This document shows, one piece after another, positions 61,936-64,000 of a stretch of DNA of 64,000 nucleotides. The DNA is taken from NCBI RefSeq assembly GCF_900101175.1, contig NZ_FNFQ01000005.1, forward strand, positions 124,001-188,000, written 5' to 3'. Source of the DNA: Stenotrophomonas pavanii. Lineage in GTDB: Bacteria; Pseudomonadota; Gammaproteobacteria; Xanthomonadales; Xanthomonadaceae. The position numbers and the translations under genes are program-made. Position 1 is the first letter of the stretch. Every line of letters starts with the position of its first letter. The notes under the pieces are model-generated. The model was given only the letters and a program-made list of their open reading frames with translations, was not told the DNA's origin and did not search any database.

Positions 61936-62964
61936 ATGAATTCGACCATGAAGGCCGCTGTCGTGCGTGAGTTCGGCAAGCCACTGGTGATCGAGGAAGT
62001 CCTGGTACCGCGCCCGGGGGCGGGCGAGGTGCTGGTCAGGATCGAGGCCTGTGGCGTCTGCCACACCGACCTGCACGCCGCCGAGGGCGACTGGCCGGTG
62101 AAACCGAACCCGCCGTTCATCCCCGGTCACGAGGGCGTGGGGCACGTCGTGGCCGTGGGTGGCGGGGTCGGGCACGTCAAGGAAGGCGACAGGGTCGGCA
62201 TCCCCTGGTTGTACTCGGCGTGTGGCCATTGCGAACACTGCCTGGGTGGCTGGGAAACGCTGTGCGAGACGCAGCGCAACACCGGCTACTCGGTCAACGG
62301 CGGCTTCGCCGAGTACGCACTGGCCGATGCCAACTATGTCGGCCTGCTTCCGAAGGAAGTGGGCTTTGTCGAGATCGCGCCGGTGCTGTGCGCCGGCGTG
62401 ACCGTCTACAAGGGCCTGAAGGTCACCGACACCAAGCCCGGTGACTGGGTGGCGATCTCCGGCATCGGCGGCCTGGGCCACATGGCGGTGCAGTACGCCC
62501 GCGCGATGGGCCTGAACGTCGCCGCCGTGGACGTGGACGACAGCAAGCTGGCGCTGGCGCGGCAGCTGGGCGCGCAGGTCACCGTCAACGCGCGCAGCAC
62601 CGATCCGGCTGCGTTCCTGAAGAAGGAGATCGGCGGTGCACATGGCGCCCTGGTCACGGCGGTATCGCCCAAGGCGTTCGAGCAGGCGCTGGGCATGGTC
62701 CGCCGTGGCGGCACCGTGTCGCTCAATGGCCTGCCACCCGGCAACTTCCCGCTGGACATCTTCGGCATGGTGCTCAATGGCATCACCGTGCGCGGCTCGA
62801 TCGTCGGCACCCGCCTGGACCTGCAGGAATCGCTGCAGTTCGCCGCCGAAGGCAAGGTCGCGGCCACGGTCAGCACCGACCGCCTGGAGAACATCAACGA
62901 CGTGTTCGCACGCATGCATGCCGGCACCATCGAAGGCCGCGTCGTACTGGACTTCGCTGCCTGA
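61936..62964 (+). CDS. adhP: Zinc-dependent alcohol dehydrogenase (AdhP-like)
   Basis: The 342-residue medium-chain dehydrogenase oxidises alcohols or reduces aldehydes with NAD. It has the catalytic zinc ligands CGVCHTDLH and GHEGVGHVV, the structural zinc cysteines [15 protein letters not shown], and the cofactor motif [10 protein letters not shown]. It is closest to the AdhP/ethanol-active group. An FNR-type box upstream suggests induction when oxygen is low. Its link to the upstream sugar genes is not evident. Confidence 0.93.
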   Translation: MNSTMKAAVVREFGKPLVIEEVLVPRPGAGEVLVRIEACGVCHTDLHAAEGDWPVKPNPPFIPGHEGVGHVVAVGGGVGHVKEGDRVGIPWLYSACGHCEHCLGGWETLCETQRNTGYSVNGGFAEYALADANYVGLLPKEVGFVEIAPVLCAGVTVYKGLKVTDTKPGDWVAISGIGGLGHMAVQYARAMGLNVAAVDVDDSKLALARQLGAQVTVNARSTDPAAFLKKEIGGAHGALVTAVSPKAFEQALGMVRRGGTVSLNGLPPGNFPLDIFGMVLNGITVRGSIVGTRLDLQESLQFAAEGKVAATVSTDRLENINDVFARMHAGTIEGRVVLDFAA

Positions 62965-63033
62965 CCCTCCGTGCATGGCCGCCGTCGCTCCGTCCCCCTC
63001 TCCCACGGACGCGGCGGCCATGCCGATTCATCG

Positions 63034-63135
63034 GTAGTGCCGGCCGCTGGCCGGCAAACCCAAGGCGGTTCGGTAGTGCTGGCCGCTGGCCCGCAAACCC
63101 AGGCGGTTCGGTAGTGCCGGCCACTGGCCGGCAAC
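63034..63135. repeat. Three tandem GTAG (SMAG-type) repeats
   Basis: Direct copies begin GTAG at 63034, 63073 and 63111, about 38 bases apart. The spacers are also similar (CAAACCCAAGGCGGTTCG and CAAACCCAGGCGGTTCG), so the unit has been duplicated with its flank. Copies two and three have one or two changes in the core. Confidence 0.9.
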
Positions 63136-63168
63136 GCGGGCACTCTGTGGCAGCCGTACAATGCGCGC

Positions 63169-63561
63169 ATGCCCGCCATGCTCAAGATCCTGTTCCTGTC
63201 CATCGTTGCCCTGATCGGTGGCGTGCTGTCGCTTGCACTGGTCAGCAGCGTCGCCGGCTGGCTGCCGCCACTGCTGGGCATGGCGCCTGGCGACAACAGC
63301 GTGCAGCTGGGCTGGGATCTCGCCTTCAGCGTGCTCGGCGGCATCGCGGGTATCGCCTTTGCCACCTACTACGCGCCCTGCTGGCCGCGTTCGCACGGAT
63401 TCTCGATCTGGTCGCTGATCGCGCTGGGCTGCGGCTACGCGATGTGGACCACGGGCGCGGATTTCCCGTTCTGGTTCGTCATTGCGCTGCTGGCATCGCT
63501 GCCGTTGCAGCTGCTGGTGGGCTGGTGGTTCGGCCGCCGCCCCTCGCGCGACCCGCGCTGA
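63169..63561 (+). CDS. Small integral membrane protein, unrecognised
   Basis: The 130-residue product begins MPAMLKILFLSIVALIGG and has four predicted membrane spans with short polar loops and a basic end GRRPSRDPR. The start may also be MLKILF at 63178. I do not recognise the family. It lies between two groups of GTAG repeats. Confidence 0.7.
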   Translation: MPAMLKILFLSIVALIGGVLSLALVSSVAGWLPPLLGMAPGDNSVQLGWDLAFSVLGGIAGIAFATYYAPCWPRSHGFSIWSLIALGCGYAMWTTGADFPFWFVIALLASLPLQLLVGWWFGRRPSRDPR

Positions 63562-63572
63562 GCGCCTGCAGG

Positions 63573-63623
63573 GAGTGCCGGCCGCTGGCCGGCAACCTCC
63601 CATCCTGCAGCGGCCGGCACTAC
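63573..63623. repeat. Inverted pair of GTAG (SMAG-type) repeats
   Basis: A forward copy with changed first base (GAGTGCCGGCC) and an inverse copy ending GGCCGGCACTAC at 63623 lie between the convergent membrane protein and LigD-type genes. The inverse copy supplies the TAG stop at 63620-63622. Confidence 0.88.
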
Positions 63624-64000
63624 CGTTTCAGCGACGGTAGCGTCTGCTTCACCTGCGCGGTGCCCTGCCATGGGTCACTGTCCAGCCGTTTGGCGCGGGC
63701 CAGCGCCTTTTCCATCGGGAACGCATCGGCCGCCCTGACCCGGGCCAGCTCTTCCCAGCGCAGCGGCACCGCTACGCCGGCACTGTCGCGCGCGCGCAGC
63801 GACCAGGAGCACACGCTGGTGGCGCCGCGCGTGTTGCGCAGCCAGTCGATGAAGATGACGCCACCACGCTTTGCCTTGCTCATGGTCGCCACGTAACGGT
63901 CCGGCGCCCGCTCCGCCATCGCCCGCGCAAACGCCTCGCAGAACGCCTTGGCCTGTTCCCAGTCGCCCTTGGGCTGAAGCGGCACCACCACATGCACGCC
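63620..64000 (-). CDS. ligD: LigD-type primase/polymerase domain protein, C-terminal part only
   Basis: The last 126 residues are visible; the frame is open to the window edge. The sequence matches the LigD polymerase domain: GVHVVVPL, then PDRYVATMSKAKRGGVIFIDWLRN and TSVCSWSLRARDSAGVAVPLRWEEL. This is the domain used in bacterial non-homologous end joining. It could be the end of full LigD with the ligase domain upstream, or a stand-alone polymerase. The stop codon is inside a GTAG repeat. Confidence 0.85.
   Translation of the reverse strand, partial: GVHVVVPLQPKGDWEQAKAFCEAFARAMAERAPDRYVATMSKAKRGGVIFIDWLRNTRGATSVCSWSLRARDSAGVAVPLRWEELARVRAADAFPMEKALARAKRLDSDPWQGTAQVKQTLPSLKR

Noticed and set aside
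63034-63135. Three regularly spaced repeats that might suggest a CRISPR array
   Set aside because: The spacers are almost identical to each other, the repeats are of the GTAG type found across the window, and no cas gene is present.

Overview
The window is a high-GC, densely coded bacterial chromosome segment. It most resembles Stenotrophomonas (S. maltophilia complex) or a close Xanthomonadaceae relative. The main evidence is many short palindromic repeats that start with GTAG and carry the core TGCCGGCCGCTGGCCGGCA, which match what I know of the SMAG (Stenotrophomonas maltophilia GTAG) repeats. TonB-dependent receptors, Tat/Sec-exported hydrolases and many secreted enzymes fit the same assignment. 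I saw no rRNA, tRNA, CRISPR array, prophage or insertion sequence. The genus call is inference.

Positions 1-40300 are mostly conserved chromosomal genes: the 3' part of gltB and gltD (glutamate synthase); a BvgS-like hybrid sensor kinase; a two-domain methylglyoxal synthase-like protein; a YgjP-type metallopeptidase; rdgC; ttcA; a DUF465 gene; a lipoprotein-plsB pair; a trypsin-like protease; an acid phosphatase-pyrF pair; yceH; a GNAT acetyltransferase; rep helicase; tdk; opgD; mutM; a desaturase/EF-hand pair; an ABC ATPase; a hydrolase/DUF4785 pair; a class A acid phosphatase; an unrecognised thioredoxin-like/Cys-rich exported pair; a TonB-dependent receptor; an AIM24-like protein; a patatin lipoprotein; and an Lrp-type regulator divergent from phenylalanine hydroxylase.

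Positions 40306-61839 form a carbohydrate-utilisation locus for a uronate-containing polysaccharide. It encodes an outer-membrane TonB-dependent receptor, a very large exported protein (1267 aa; LamG-like N-terminus, apparently alpha-helical toroid core), a GH43 enzyme, a rhamnogalacturonan-acetylesterase-like/cupin fusion and two esterases. It also has a complete TRAP transporter (DctP/Q/M), a fumarylacetoacetate-hydrolase-family protein, a LacI-type regulator and the full pathway KduI -> KduD -> KdgK -> KDPG aldolase, which takes unsaturated-uronate breakdown products to pyruvate and glyceraldehyde 3-phosphate. No familiar pectate lyase or unsaturated-glucuronyl hydrolase is visible, so the 1267-aa protein is the best candidate for the backbone-cleaving enzyme. 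A 9-bp sequence, ATGACACCG, followed by a degenerate second half, recurs at five promoters of this locus. At three of them it overlaps recognisable -35/-10 elements, as expected for repression by the locus LacI-type protein.

The right end has a zinc alcohol dehydrogenase behind a perfect FNR-type box, a small membrane protein between clusters of GTAG repeats, and the C-terminal part of a LigD-type primase/polymerase domain protein that runs off the window.

Repeats are the other theme. Besides GTAG repeats there are TAGAGCCGAG-type inverted pairs, a 106-bp cloverleaf-like element and a 255-bp element bounded by perfect 28-bp inverted arms. Three genes take their stop codon from the TAG of such a repeat.
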